DNA of 64,000 bases from Paracoccaceae bacterium (GCA_016124615.1 WGNF01000007.1:248001-312000), one strand, 5' to 3'; positions 15,942 to 24,723 are shown, numbered from the stretch's first letter. Translations and numbers: made by a program. The notes: a model not told the origin generated them from the sequence alone.

Positions 15942-16562
15942 TCAGAAAGCGCCGTGCCGACGCCACCAGCGATAGGCCAGCATCGCCACGAACAGCGCGA
16001 CGATCACCCCCAGCGTGTCGCCCAGCACGAAACTGACCATGCTGAAGAGAACCGTGCGGGGCGCGGCACTTTCCATCTCGAGAAAGAAGATCGGGATCAC
16101 GTTCATCACCGAGGCCACGAAGCCCACCAGCGGCAGCGCCCGCCAGGGCACACGCCGCCCGCTTTGCGGCCCAAGGTCGATACCCGCCAGACGGAACAGA
16201 TCGAACGCCAGCGGGGCGGTCACAAGCGTAAGAACGCAAAGCGCCAGATTGATCGGCCCGGGCGCGACGCCCTCGAACACCGCGTCCGACAGCACGACGA
16301 TCGGCAACATGAACGGCAACGACCACCAGCCCAGCATCCAGGCCGCGATGATCTTCACCCCGTGCGGCAGAAACAGAACGATGGCCTGAATCTCGGGCCG
16401 CCCGCTCGCCAGCCGCTCCAGCGGCAACACCAGGCCAAAGCTGACGCTGTAGGCGAGGAAGGTAATCGCCGAGACGACGACGAAGATGTGAATCCCCCGA
16501 CGCGATTGCGACAGTGTCATGGTCATGTAGTGTTTCCGCCAACTCACCCTTTGGTTGAACAT
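15942..16562 (-). CDS. Uncharacterised integral membrane protein
   Basis: A 206-residue protein (194 if the second ATG at 16526 is used) with about five or six hydrophobic segments: IHIFVVVSAITFLAYSVSFGLVLPL, AIVLFLPHGVKIIAAWMLGW, LPFMLPIVVLSDAVFEG, LALCVLTLVTAPLAFDLF, LVGFVASVMNVIPIFFLE and LGVIVALFVAMLAY. The pattern recalls membrane-sensor domains such as MASE1, but no catalytic or signalling domain is attached. It is probably co-transcribed with the EamA gene 39 bp downstream. I do not recognise a function. Confidence 0.6.
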   Translation of the reverse strand: MFNQRVSWRKHYMTMTLSQSRRGIHIFVVVSAITFLAYSVSFGLVLPLERLASGRPEIQAIVLFLPHGVKIIAAWMLGWWSLPFMLPIVVLSDAVFEGVAPGPINLALCVLTLVTAPLAFDLFRLAGIDLGPQSGRRVPWRALPLVGFVASVMNVIPIFFLEMESAAPRTVLFSMVSFVLGDTLGVIVALFVAMLAYRWWRRHGAF

Positions 16563-16608
16563 AGCACTTCAAGAACCCATGAACAAAGCCCAAAGCGACG
16601 GTAGGCGA

Positions 16609-16911
16609 TCAACCGCTGGCAGTAGCGACTGGTATGATGTAGAGTCCAGCTCGAGAATCTGGCGCGTGCTGAATATATCCGCGATCTACCAAACTGCGAA
16701 TCGCTCGATGGAAGGTCGCCTGTGGTATCGTCACCGTCAGCGGGTGCGAACGGATCGCCTCGGACCGCGCCACCGGCGGCTCACCAATGGTGACCTCTGA
16801 AATTGCATAGAAAACGTCCTTCTCGACGGGCGTCAGGTCGATCAGACCCAGTTCCGACTCCATGTCCAGAAGGAGCGCGCGAAGCTGCGCGAGACTACGA
16901 ATATTTGCCAC
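16609..16911 (-). CDS. Small MarR-like winged-helix protein
   Basis: About 100 residues. ANIRSLAQLRALLLDMESEL forms an amphipathic N-terminal helix, followed by a winged helix-turn-helix: LTPVEKDVFYAISEV, IPQATFHRAIRSLVDRGYI and a basic wing ending in GLYIIP. The frame is open to a GTG at 17055, but the GTG at 16911 is preceded by GGGGAAGG at good spacing and begins at the first family-like helix. It is divergent from the receiver-like gene at 17196. The 284-bp gap holds a perfect palindrome, so it probably regulates itself and that neighbour. Base composition is lower in G+C than the surroundings. Confidence 0.6.
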   Translation of the reverse strand: MANIRSLAQLRALLLDMESELGLIDLTPVEKDVFYAISEVTIGEPPVARSEAIRSHPLTVTIPQATFHRAIRSLVDRGYIQHAPDSRAGLYIIPVATASG

Positions 16912-17076
16912 TGCCTGCCTTCCCCAACCTGCAGCCCCAACCGCAGTACCTTCCAGTGCCGAAAAGACAGGCACCGGTGACAGAAGAATAGGAAATCGCG
17001 CGGTAGCAATCAAATCTTTTTGAGAATATGTCGAAAATGCGGCATTAACCCACACGTTGAGCGCAACAATGCCGAC

Positions 17077-17091
17077 TTATCATTGTGATAA
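17077..17091. promoter_or_regulatory. Palindromic operator candidate TTATCA-TTG-TGATAA
   Basis: A perfect 6-3-6 inverted repeat sits in the divergent gap between the MarR-like gene and the receiver-like gene, 8 bp upstream of a good -35 element. Its size and symmetry fit a MarR dimer. I see no second copy nearby, although TTATCA recurs once at 17092-17097. Confidence 0.55.
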
Positions 17092-17099
17092 TTATCATA

Positions 17100-17128
17100 T
17101 TGACAACAGTGGTCCAATGGCCTTCAAT
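17100..17128 (+). promoter_or_regulatory. Sigma70-type promoter candidate
   Basis: TTGACA at 17100-17105, a 17-bp spacer and TTCAAT at 17123-17128 form the best consensus-like promoter noticed in the window. It points to the receiver-like gene at 17196. The palindrome at 17077-17091 lies immediately upstream. Confidence 0.55.
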
Positions 17129-17195
17129 CCTGAGGAGAACAGCCCTTGGAACTTGATCGTTCCGGGCGCTGTGAGTCGAAGTGATGAGGACCGCG

Positions 17196-17756
17196 ATGAC
17201 CCTGGTTTTGCAGCACCCCTACTGGATGTTCCCCTCGCTCCGTCGCAAGGCGCCGGACCAGCCGTCACGCTTTGCGCCGATGCCGCCCCTCGCCCCTCGC
17301 CCGGTTGTCGATGAAGCCGAGGTCCGGGGTGCAGACCCGCTCGCCTGGGCTGGGCGTTCGGTCCTGTTCTGTGGCTCGTTCCGGGGCTGCATCGGCGAGA
17401 TGCGGATTTGGCTCAACAGCGTCGGCGCCCTGTCGTCGTCGGTTGGCGAGACCTTGATGCCGTTCGAGTGGATCGAACGTCACGCCCACGCCTTCGATGT
17501 CGCCCTCGTGGATTGCGACCATTTCGAAGATGCCGACGATGTGGTGGATTTCGGCCTGCACCTGCGCCGCATCGCGCCGCGCCTGCCGGTGGTGATGGCC
17601 TCCAGCACGGTGGCGCGCAACGATTTCGGCATGGAACGGCGGGCGATCTGCGATGCAACCCTGCGCAAGCCGTTCTCGCGCTCGGCCTTCTTCATTGGTG
17701 TCGGGGTCGCTATGGCGAACCGCGCCAACGCCTTGGCGACAGAAAAGGTCGCCTGA
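17196..17756 (+). CDS. Degenerate response-regulator receiver-like protein
   Basis: A 186-residue protein whose C-terminal 130 residues resemble a CheY-type receiver. GRSVLFCGSF is strand 1 (without the usual acidic pair), DVALVDCDHFED is strand 3 with the phospho-acceptor-like Asp, LPVVMASSTV is strand 4 with Ser/Thr, and TLRKPFSRSAF carries the conserved Lys-Pro. The N-terminal 55 residues are proline-rich with no recognised domain. Start: the ATG at 17196 follows TGAGGA; a GTG at 17181 is possible. It is probably a phosphorylation-independent receiver. A strong terminator follows 90 bp downstream. Confidence 0.6.
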   Translation: MTLVLQHPYWMFPSLRRKAPDQPSRFAPMPPLAPRPVVDEAEVRGADPLAWAGRSVLFCGSFRGCIGEMRIWLNSVGALSSSVGETLMPFEWIERHAHAFDVALVDCDHFEDADDVVDFGLHLRRIAPRLPVVMASSTVARNDFGMERRAICDATLRKPFSRSAFFIGVGVAMANRANALATEKVA

Positions 17757-17845
17757 GCAACTCCTCCGGCTTCGGAAGCGCATCGTCCCCAACCCGATGC
17801 CCTACCACAGCCCCCCGGTGCATCGCACCGTTCGTGCCGGAGAAA

Positions 17846-17882
17846 GGCGCGCCCACTTCACCCCGTGGGCGCGCCACTTTTT
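17846..17882 (+). terminator. Rho-independent terminator, probably bidirectional
   Basis: GGCGCGCCCAC and GTGGGCGCGCC form a perfect 11-bp stem with an 8-nt loop, followed on the plus strand by ACTTTTTA. It terminates the receiver-like gene. It also begins directly after the yebC stop codon on the minus strand, where TTTCT follows the stem, so it can serve both convergent genes. Confidence 0.85.
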
Positions 17883-18624
17883 ATTGTAGTTCGGCCGCGA
17901 CATCCTCGGGAATGTCGAAGTTGCCGGTGACGGTCTGCACATCGTCATCCTCTTCCAGCATGTCGATCAGCCGCATCAGCTTCTGCGCGGTGTCGAGGTC
18001 AACCTCGGTCCGGCTTTGCGGCTTCCAGATCAGCTTGGACTCGGTCGACTCGCCCAGCGCCTTTTCCAGCGCGTCCGATACCTCGCCCAGGTTTTCGACC
18101 GGGCAGTAGATCCAGTGGCCGTCCTCGTCGCTTTCCACGTCGTCGGCACCGGCGTCCAGCGCCGCCATCATCACCGTGTCGGCATCCCCCGCTTCCGGCG
18201 GATAGGTGATCTCGCCCACCCGGTCGAAGCTGTGGCTGACCGATCCGGTCTGGCCGAGGTTGCCGCCGCATTTGCTGAAATAGCTGCGCACGTTCGATGC
18301 GGTGCGGTTCAGGTTATCGGTCAGCGCCTCGACGATGATCGCGATACCGTTCGCGCCATAGCCCTCATAGCGGATTTCGGTGTAGTCCGCCTCGTCGCCC
18401 ATCTGGCTTTTCTTGATCGCGCGGTCGATCACGTCTTTCGGCATCGACACCGCCTTCGCCGCCTTCACCGCAAGACGCAGACGCGGGTTCATGTCCACGT
18501 CCGGCATCCCCATCTTGGCCGCGACGGTGATTTCCTTCGCCAGCTTCGAGAACATCTTGGAACGAAGCTTGTCCTGCTTGCCCTTGCGGTGCTGAATGTT
18601 CGCCCATTTCGAATGGCCTGCCAT
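17881..18624 (-). CDS. yebC: YebC/PmpR-TACO1 family protein
   Basis: A 247-residue protein of normal YebC length. It has the invariant start [18 protein letters not shown], the [24 protein letters not shown] segment and the acidic domain with [19 protein letters not shown]. Members have been described as DNA-binding regulators (PmpR) and, more recently, as factors that help ribosomes through difficult sequences, like mitochondrial TACO1. It is cytoplasmic. It lies 85 bp downstream of a lipoprotein gene and ends at the bidirectional terminator. No anomaly is seen. Confidence 0.95.
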   Translation of the reverse strand: MAGHSKWANIQHRKGKQDKLRSKMFSKLAKEITVAAKMGMPDVDMNPRLRLAVKAAKAVSMPKDVIDRAIKKSQMGDEADYTEIRYEGYGANGIAIIVEALTDNLNRTASNVRSYFSKCGGNLGQTGSVSHSFDRVGEITYPPEAGDADTVMMAALDAGADDVESDEDGHWIYCPVENLGEVSDALEKALGESTESKLIWKPQSRTEVDLDTAQKLMRLIDMLEEDDDVQTVTGNFDIPEDVAAELQ

Positions 18625-18709
18625 GACCGTCTCCGTTCGTCATATCCGGGATGCGCGCTTCTATATGACAGCCCGAGGGGCCGCCGCAAGCCTGCGCGGT
18701 GCAGAGCGA

Positions 18710-19093
18710 TCAATGCAGGTCGTGCGGCGTCGTCGGCGGCGGCGAAATGAACATCATCGCCCGGCCTGCGGAATCGGTGACGCGCACCTGCCCGTTGGGC
18801 GCCAGACCGTTCAGCCCGATCAGCTTGAACAGCTCGCCGAAGAAGCCCTGCAGCAGATTGCGGTGCGGGTCGAGCGAGACTTCGTAGGGCAGCGCCTGCG
18901 AACAGCCCGAAAGCTTGCCGCTCCATCCCGTGGTGATCGGCGTGCCTGCCGCACGGTCGCCGACGCAGGTCTCGCCGTTCGACATCGTCACCACCAGCTG
19001 CTCGGTCGACAGCTTGGCTTCGACCGGCTCGGGCGGGCCGAAGGTGGCGCAGGCGGCGGCAACAAGCGGCAGGATCAGGATCAGGCGTTTCAT
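18710..19093 (-). CDS. Small lipoprotein of unknown function
   Basis: A 127-residue protein with a lipoprotein signal (hydrophobic residues 4-14, lipobox-like AAAC with Cys15). The mature part contains two further cysteines (in GETCVGD and LSGCSQ) that could pair. It ends in SPPPTTPHDLH. It should be anchored in a membrane on the periplasmic side. It directly follows the SLC13 permease gene (1-bp gap), so it is probably co-transcribed with it. No domain is recognised. Confidence 0.75.
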   Translation of the reverse strand: MKRLILILPLVAAACATFGPPEPVEAKLSTEQLVVTMSNGETCVGDRAAGTPITTGWSGKLSGCSQALPYEVSLDPHRNLLQGFFGELFKLIGLNGLAPNGQVRVTDSAGRAMMFISPPPTTPHDLH

Positions 19094-19094
19094 A

Positions 19095-20876
19095 TCATCC
19101 TTTCAGCGGCCAGAAGACCGGAACAAGCAGGCTTACCACAACGGCCATCAGCAGGCTCAGCGGCAGGCCAAAACGAATATAGTCGGTGAACTTGTAGCCC
19201 CCCGGCCCGTAGACGAGTGTATTCGTCTGATAGCCGATCGGGGTGGCAAAACTCGCCGACGAGGCAAACATAACCGTGACCACCAGCGCCCGCGGGTCGA
19301 TGCCAAGACCGTGGCCCAGCCCGATGGCGATCGGCGTCAGGATCAGCGCCACCGCGTTGTTGGTGACCATCTCGGTCAGCAGCCAGGCGACGATGAAGAT
19401 CGCGAAGATCAGCAAGGACGGCGGCAGGTCGCGCAGCGCGGGCGTCACCGCATCCACGATCACCCGCGCGGCGCCGGAATGGTCCAGCCCGGCCCCCACG
19501 CCCAGCATGCCGAAGATCATCGCCAGCAACCGCCCGTCGACGGCACCGAACGCCTCGTCCGCGTCGATGCAGCGCGTGACCAGCACGATCACCACGCCCA
19601 ACGCGGCCAAGATCACGATCGGCGCCACGTTCAGCGCCGACAGCCCGACGATGGCCGCCAGCACCGCGATCACGATCGGCGCATGGTTGCGCCGATAGGC
19701 CCGGTCGGACGGGTGGCCGATGTCGACCATCTGCATGTCGTCGGCCAGACGGCGGATGTCGGCCATCGCACCTTCCAGCAGCAGCGTATCGCCGACCCGC
19801 ACGATCAGGTCGTCCAGCTGGCGGCCGATGTTCTGGTTCCGCCGGTGCGCCGCGATCGGATAGACGCCATAGCGCCGCCGAAGCCGCATCGAGCCCAGCG
19901 ACCGCCCCACCATCAGGCAGCCGGGCGAGATCAGCACTTCCACCGTCGAGGTCTGCACCGAGGAAAGCTTGTCCACCAGCCGCACATCCTTGCTGGATTG
20001 CAGCCCGAGAACTTCAGACATCGGCGTGCGCAGCACCACCCGGTCGCCTGCCTCCAGCGTCACCGCGCCAAGGTCGCGGCGCAGCGAGGCATCGCCGCGC
20101 AGCACGTCGATCAGCCGCACCGAGTCGCGGCGGAACAGGTCGACATCCTCCAGCCGCCTGCCGATCAGGGCCGAGTCTTCCGGCACCGCGACCTCGGTGA
20201 AGAACTTCATCTTGGCGCGGTCGCCCATCAGCGAGGTCATCGACTCGCGGTCCGGCAAGAAGCGCGCGCAAAGGCCAAGGTAGGCCATGCCCACCACGGC
20301 GTAGATCAGCCCCAGCGGCGTGATTTCGAAGATGCCGAATGGCGCCATGCCGGCCTGCTTCACCACCCCGTCAACCAGCAGGTTGGTCGAGGTGCCCAGC
20401 AGCGTGACGGTGCCGCCGAAGATCGTCAGGAAGCTCAAGGGGATCATCACCTTCGACGGCGACAGGTTCATCTGCTTGGCAAGCTGCATGAAGATCGGGA
20501 TCATCACCACCACCACGGGGGTGTTGTTCACGAAGGCCGATACCGCCACCACGCCGATGGACAACAGGATCAGCGTCACCGCCGGGCGCGCCTCGACATG
20601 GCGGGCGGCGGCCTGCGTCACCCAGTCCAGCGCCCCGGTGCGCACCAGCGCGCCAACGATGATGAACAGCGCCGCAATCGTCCAGGGCGCATCGTTCGAC
20701 AGCACCCGCAGCGCCGCGTCCTGCGGCAGGATGCCCAGCAGGATCATCAGCATGGCGCCCGCCAAGGCGACGACCTCGACCGGATAGACCTCGCGGATGA
20801 ACATCACCAGCATCGCCACCACGATCAGGATCGCCGTGATCGCCTGCGTCGTCGCCGACAGTTCCAGACCGAACAT
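19095..20876 (-). CDS. SLC13/DASS-family permease with two RCK_C (TrkA-C) domains
   Basis: A 593-residue membrane protein. The N-terminal half of the transporter contains FVNNTPVVVVMIPIF and GTVTLLGTSTNLLVDG. A soluble insert of about 180 residues (roughly 205-385) carries two TrkA-C-like domains (LEAGDRVVLRTP and VRVGDTLLLEG). The C-terminal half has TEMVTNNAVALILTPIAIGLG and the matching ATPIGYQTNTLVYGPGGY. This is the layout of divalent anion:sodium symporters, often for sulfate, and the RCK_C domains probably bind a regulator. The ATG at 20876 starts just before TM1; upstream in-frame sequence is not hydrophobic. The next gene follows at 1 bp. Confidence 0.88.
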   Translation of the reverse strand: MFGLELSATTQAITAILIVVAMLVMFIREVYPVEVVALAGAMLMILLGILPQDAALRVLSNDAPWTIAALFIIVGALVRTGALDWVTQAAARHVEARPAVTLILLSIGVVAVSAFVNNTPVVVVMIPIFMQLAKQMNLSPSKVMIPLSFLTIFGGTVTLLGTSTNLLVDGVVKQAGMAPFGIFEITPLGLIYAVVGMAYLGLCARFLPDRESMTSLMGDRAKMKFFTEVAVPEDSALIGRRLEDVDLFRRDSVRLIDVLRGDASLRRDLGAVTLEAGDRVVLRTPMSEVLGLQSSKDVRLVDKLSSVQTSTVEVLISPGCLMVGRSLGSMRLRRRYGVYPIAAHRRNQNIGRQLDDLIVRVGDTLLLEGAMADIRRLADDMQMVDIGHPSDRAYRRNHAPIVIAVLAAIVGLSALNVAPIVILAALGVVIVLVTRCIDADEAFGAVDGRLLAMIFGMLGVGAGLDHSGAARVIVDAVTPALRDLPPSLLIFAIFIVAWLLTEMVTNNAVALILTPIAIGLGHGLGIDPRALVVTVMFASSASFATPIGYQTNTLVYGPGGYKFTDYIRFGLPLSLLMAVVVSLLVPVFWPLKG

Positions 20877-20910
20877 CGCCACTCCCTGCGTCGTGTCGTC
20901 GCGTGGATGT

Positions 20911-21831
20911 TTAAACCAGCGGGGCGGTTTCGCAAGCGTGATGCTGCGCTGCCGCATCGTGAGGGCGAACCAGCGCCACGCCGATAAGCATCACCGCCAG
21001 CGCCGCCCAAACCAGCACCGAGAAATGTTCGCCAAGCAGCAGCATCGCCCAAAGTATGCCCGAACCGGTCACGAAATACGAGGTTTGGGTGGCGAACACC
21101 GACCCCGCCCGTGCCGCCAGCCAGACATAGGCGGAATAGATCAGCGCGTGACTCGCCGACATGATCAGCACCGCCCAGTCGGGCCGCGCCCAGGGGTGGA
21201 ACGGGCTGATGAAGCTGTGGGTGGCCAGCGCCAGCGGCAGCGAGATCACCATCGCCACCAGCGAGGCGCCGAACATCGCCTGCACCGCATCCATCCCGGC
21301 CATGCCGAAACGCGCGACGAACGTGCCCTCCATCGCGTAGAAGAACGGCCCGATCAGCGCCACCGGCAGATAGGCCGCCATCGCCGGGTCGGGCAGGCTC
21401 GACCGCGGCAGCGCGATCAGCGCAACCCCCGCCAGCCCGCACAGCAGCCCGCCAAGCCGGATCAGGCTGAACCGGTCGAGCCGCAGCGCCAGCGCCATCG
21501 GAAAGGCCATCAGCGGCACGGTGGAAATCAGGATCGACATGATCCCGGCCGGCAACCGCGCCACAGAGATGTAGAAGGTCGCATTGGGAATGATCGTCCC
21601 GATCATCGCGATCACCGCGTAAAAGCGCAGCGCGGCGGCCCGGCGCGGCAGGCCCTGCCCGCGCGCCAGCGTCAGCCCACCCAGCAGGACGGTGCAGATC
21701 GTCACCTGCCAGAAGATGATGCCAAAGCCGTGGTAGCCCCCCGACACGGCCATCTTGCCCAGGGGTTGCGATGCCCCCCAGCCAACCCCGAGCAGCACCA
21801 GAAGGGCGACCAGCCCGTGGCGTGGGTTCAA
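20911..21831 (-). CDS. EamA/DMT-family transporter
   Basis: A 306-residue membrane protein with two EamA repeats and about ten hydrophobic segments. TM1 (LVALLVLLGVGWGASQPLGKMAV) has the WG-x-x-x-P/K pattern common in this family. It is probably a metabolite exporter. The start overlaps the end of the YmdB-type gene by 4 bp, and the SLC13 gene follows 34 bp later, so it sits in the middle of a minus-strand operon. It is not closely similar to the EamA gene at 14994. Substrate unknown. Confidence 0.87.
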   Translation of the reverse strand: MNPRHGLVALLVLLGVGWGASQPLGKMAVSGGYHGFGIIFWQVTICTVLLGGLTLARGQGLPRRAAALRFYAVIAMIGTIIPNATFYISVARLPAGIMSILISTVPLMAFPMALALRLDRFSLIRLGGLLCGLAGVALIALPRSSLPDPAMAAYLPVALIGPFFYAMEGTFVARFGMAGMDAVQAMFGASLVAMVISLPLALATHSFISPFHPWARPDWAVLIMSASHALIYSAYVWLAARAGSVFATQTSYFVTGSGILWAMLLLGEHFSVLVWAALAVMLIGVALVRPHDAAAQHHACETAPLV

Positions 21832-22640
21832 GGGCGCGACTCCTGCAGCCGTCCGCCGATCCGCACCATCACCACCCGCTTGGCCTTGCCACTACGGTCG
21901 TCGGTCTCGACATAGACGCCAGACAGCGTGGCCTCGCCCGCCGCGGGTTCGAACCGGGTCTTGGGCATACCGGTGATGAAGCGGCGCAAAGGCTCGGCCT
22001 TGTCCATGCCGATCACCGAGTCATAGTCGCCGCACATCCCCGCATCGGTCAGATAGGCGGTGCCGCCCGACAGGATCTGCGCATCGCCGGTCGGCACATG
22101 GGTGTGGGTGCCGACGACCAGACTGGCCCGCCCGTCGCACCAATGCCCCATCGCCATCTTCTCGCTGGTCGCCTCGGCGTGCATATCGACCACGATCGCC
22201 TGCGCCAGCCCGCCCAGCGGGTGCGTCTTCAGCACCGCTTCCACCGCCGAAAACGGATCGTCGAACGGCCGTTTCATGAACACCTGCCCCAGCGCCTGCA
22301 AGACCAGCACCTTGCGCCCGCCGGTCGCGGTGAAAAGCCGCGCACCCCGGCCGGGCGCCACCTTGGCATAGTTCAGCGGCCGGATGATGCGCGGCTCGGT
22401 CTCGATGAATTGCAGCATGTCCTTCTGGTCGAAGGCATGATCGCCCAGCGTCAGGCAATCCGCCCCCGCCGCCAGCAGCGCCTTGGCATGATCCGGCGTC
22501 AGCCCGGCGCCCGACGACGCGTTTTCGCCGTTGACCACGACGAAATCGAGGCCCCAGTCGGTGCGCAGTTTCGGCAGCCGTTCCGCCACCGCCGCACGCC
22601 CCGCGCGCCCCATCACATCGCCAAGAAAGAGGAGTTTCAT
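21828..22640 (-). CDS. YmdB-type metallophosphoesterase (TIGR00282 family)
   Basis: A 270-residue metallophosphatase. It has the two-metal motifs FLGDVMGRAGR (Asp8), VVNGENASSGAGL, LGDHAFDQKD and the late GTHTHVPTGDAQIL. The family includes Bacillus YmdB, a cyclic-nucleotide/2',3'-cAMP phosphodiesterase that affects RNA turnover and development. In alphaproteobacteria it is usually found beside 5-formyl-THF cyclo-ligase, as here (gap 104 bp, containing a dispersed repeat). It overlaps the downstream EamA gene by 4 bp. Length and motifs look complete. Confidence 0.9.
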   Translation of the reverse strand: MKLLFLGDVMGRAGRAAVAERLPKLRTDWGLDFVVVNGENASSGAGLTPDHAKALLAAGADCLTLGDHAFDQKDMLQFIETEPRIIRPLNYAKVAPGRGARLFTATGGRKVLVLQALGQVFMKRPFDDPFSAVEAVLKTHPLGGLAQAIVVDMHAEATSEKMAMGHWCDGRASLVVGTHTHVPTGDAQILSGGTAYLTDAGMCGDYDSVIGMDKAEPLRRFITGMPKTRFEPAAGEATLSGVYVETDDRSGKAKRVVMVRIGGRLQESRP

Positions 22641-22700
22641 GGGCGGCAGGATTAGGGGCTGGCGGCGGTTTGGGCAAGCGGAAAGCGGGTGCGCGGAGGC

Positions 22701-22746
22701 GGGCGCTGCCCCCGGACCCCAAGAGCATTTCCCCCAGAAGGAAACT
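22701..22746 (-). repeat. Dispersed intergenic repeat, copy 3
   Basis: Read on the minus strand it runs GAAATGCTCTTGGGG then TCCGGGGGCAGCGCCC, matching the right half of copy 1 (4406-4454) including the GGGGGC-AGC-GCCC hairpin. It begins right at the end of the 5-formyl-THF cyclo-ligase gene and precedes the YmdB-type gene. It may therefore end or attenuate the mgtE/cyclo-ligase transcript. Confidence 0.65.
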
Positions 22747-23299
22747 AGCGGCGCGGGCGGCGGGGCCCATCCTCGGTAACGATCAGGTCAAGCGGCTGGT
22801 CGGTCGGCTCGATCGGCACCGCATCGCATTCCTGCGCAGCAAAGGCAAAGCCGATGGCGAGGATGGGCAGGCGGGCGCGCAACCGCTCCAGCGTGCGGTC
22901 ATAAAAGCCGCCGCCATAGCCCAGCCGGTAGCCGCGCGCGTCGAAGGCGACGAGCGGCACGATCAGCACCTCGGGTTCCAGCCAGTCGCCGGTCTCGGGG
23001 ATCAGCGCGCCGAAATCGCCGGGGACCATCACCGTGTCCGGCAGCCAGCGCCGGAACCCCAGCGGGTGGCCGGGGCCAAGGATCACCGGCACGCAGACCG
23101 GGCCGACATGGGCCGCCATCGCGGCCAGCGGGTCGATTTCCGTCCGCATCGGCATGTAGCCGGCCAGCACCTGGCCGGCATGGGGGGCAAGGGCGGCGGC
23201 AAGATGGTCGGCCGCCGCACCCTGCCCGGTGGCAAAGGCCGCCTTGCGGCGGGCGAAGGCGGCGCGGCGCGCCTCGGCTTTGGCCTCGGCGCCGGTCAC
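22745..23299 (-). CDS. 5-formyltetrahydrofolate cyclo-ligase
   Basis: A 184-residue enzyme that converts 5-formyl-THF to 5,10-methenyl-THF using ATP, recycling an inhibitory folate by-product. The diagnostic motif is RLGYGGGFYDRTL near residue 127. The basic N-terminal helix EAKAEARRAAFARRKAAF and the strand LIVPLVAFDARG are also typical. Its start overlaps the mgtE stop by 4 bp. It ends in a basic tail (GPRRPRR). No defect is seen. The enzyme is cytoplasmic and links to one-carbon metabolism together with metF at 41894. Confidence 0.93.
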   Translation of the reverse strand: MTGAEAKAEARRAAFARRKAAFATGQGAAADHLAAALAPHAGQVLAGYMPMRTEIDPLAAMAAHVGPVCVPVILGPGHPLGFRRWLPDTVMVPGDFGALIPETGDWLEPEVLIVPLVAFDARGYRLGYGGGFYDRTLERLRARLPILAIGFAFAAQECDAVPIEPTDQPLDLIVTEDGPRRPRR

Positions 23300-24678
23300 A
23301 GCAGGATCAGCCCGGCGAGCCAGAGGAACGAGAAGAAGCCCACCACATCGGTCACTGTGGTGACGAAGGCGCCCGAGGCCAGCGCCGGGTCGAAGCCCAG
23401 CTTTTCCAGCCCCAGCGGGATCAAGAGCCCGGCCAGCGCGGCCGCGAACATGTTGATGATCATCGCGAGCCCGATCACCACCCCGATCATCGGCAGGCCG
23501 AACCAGTACCAGGTGACCGCCCCGATCAGGATCGCGAAGGCCAGCCCGTTCGCCAGCCCCTGCGCAATCTCGCGCAGCACGACGCGGAAGGCGTTCGAGT
23601 TGGTCAGGCTTTTCGTCGCCAGCGCCCGCACCGCCACCGCCAGCCCCTGCGTTGCCGCATTGCCGCCCTGCGAGGCGACAATCGGCATCAGCACCGCCAG
23701 CGCCACGATCTTCGACAGCGTGCCCTCGAAGAGCGAGATCACCCCCGAGGCAAGGATCGCCGTCAGAAGGTTGACGAAGAGCCAGGGAAACCGCTGCTTG
23801 GTCGTCTCGATCCAGTTGTCCGACAGCGAGCCTTCGCCGACACCGGCAAGGCGCAGGATGTCTTCTTCGTGTTCCTCATCGAGCACGTTCATCGCGTCGT
23901 CGATGGTGATCACGCCCACCAGCCGGTCGGCCTCGTCCACCACCGGGGCCGAGATCAGGTGGTACTGGTTGAAGAGATAGGCCACCTCGCTTTCCGGCTC
24001 GGTGGCGCGGATGGTGCGGAACACCTCTTCGGCGATGTCGCGGAGCCTTGTGTCGCGCTTGGCCGACAGGATCCGCCCCAGCGTGACGTTGGCCAAGGGC
24101 TTCATCCGCGGGTCGACCAGAATGACATGGTAGAACTGGTCCGGCAGCCAGTCGGCGCCGCGCAGGTAATCGATCGCCGCGCCCACCGTCCAGTCGTCGG
24201 GCGCGATGACGGTTTCGCGCTGCATCAGGCGGCCGGCCGAATATTCCGGAAAGGCCATCGCCTGCTCGACGGCGACGCGGTCGGCATCGTCGAGCGCGTC
24301 AAGGATCAGCTCTTGCTGCGGCTCGTCGAGGTCTTCGAGGATGTCCACCACGTCGTCGGTGTCCAGCTCGCGCACCGCCTCGCTGAGCACCTCGGGCGAG
24401 AGCGACTCCACCACCTCTTCGCGGATTGACTCGTCAATCTCCGACAGGATCTCGCCGTCGATCTCACGCGACCACAGCTGCAGCAGGTCGCGCCGCTCGG
24501 GGGCGCTGATCTGTTCCAGCACGTCGGCGATATCGGCCGCGTGCAGCGGTTCCAGCAGCGCGTCCAGCCGGTCCTTGTCCTTGGCGTCGATTGCCTCGAT
24601 AACGGCGGCCACACGGCGGCTGTCGGGCCCCGACATTTCGTCGTCGCGCACGCCTTCGGCGATGTCTTCGTCGCTCAT
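23296..24678 (-). CDS. mgtE: Magnesium transporter MgtE
   Basis: A 460-residue Mg2+ channel. An acidic N domain (about 20-150; repeated LEPLHAADIADVLEQI-type helices) is followed by two CBS domains (about 150-275, containing YHLISAPVVDEADRLVGVIT), a connecting helix and five membrane segments with the family motif LMPIVASQGGNAATQ near residue 330. The N and CBS domains close the pore when cytosolic Mg2+ is high. I start it at the ATG at 24678; the frame is open further upstream, but that part has no family resemblance. It is divergent from guaD. Confidence 0.94.
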   Translation of the reverse strand: MSDEDIAEGVRDDEMSGPDSRRVAAVIEAIDAKDKDRLDALLEPLHAADIADVLEQISAPERRDLLQLWSREIDGEILSEIDESIREEVVESLSPEVLSEAVRELDTDDVVDILEDLDEPQQELILDALDDADRVAVEQAMAFPEYSAGRLMQRETVIAPDDWTVGAAIDYLRGADWLPDQFYHVILVDPRMKPLANVTLGRILSAKRDTRLRDIAEEVFRTIRATEPESEVAYLFNQYHLISAPVVDEADRLVGVITIDDAMNVLDEEHEEDILRLAGVGEGSLSDNWIETTKQRFPWLFVNLLTAILASGVISLFEGTLSKIVALAVLMPIVASQGGNAATQGLAVAVRALATKSLTNSNAFRVVLREIAQGLANGLAFAILIGAVTWYWFGLPMIGVVIGLAMIINMFAAALAGLLIPLGLEKLGFDPALASGAFVTTVTDVVGFFSFLWLAGLILL

Positions 24679-24723
24679 GTCGCTGCCCCCGGTCGTCGGA
24701 AATTGGCCGGACCCTAGCCGAAA

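Noticed and set aside
16912..17055. Longer version of the MarR-like protein starting at GTG 17055
   Set aside because: The extra 48 residues show no conserved pattern, and the inner GTG has a strong GGGGAAGG ribosome-binding site.
15441..21915. Long plus-strand frames rich in Arg, His, Gln and Pro
   Set aside because: They are antisense shadows of the EamA, SLC13 and related minus-strand genes, with no recognisable folds or ribosome-binding sites.
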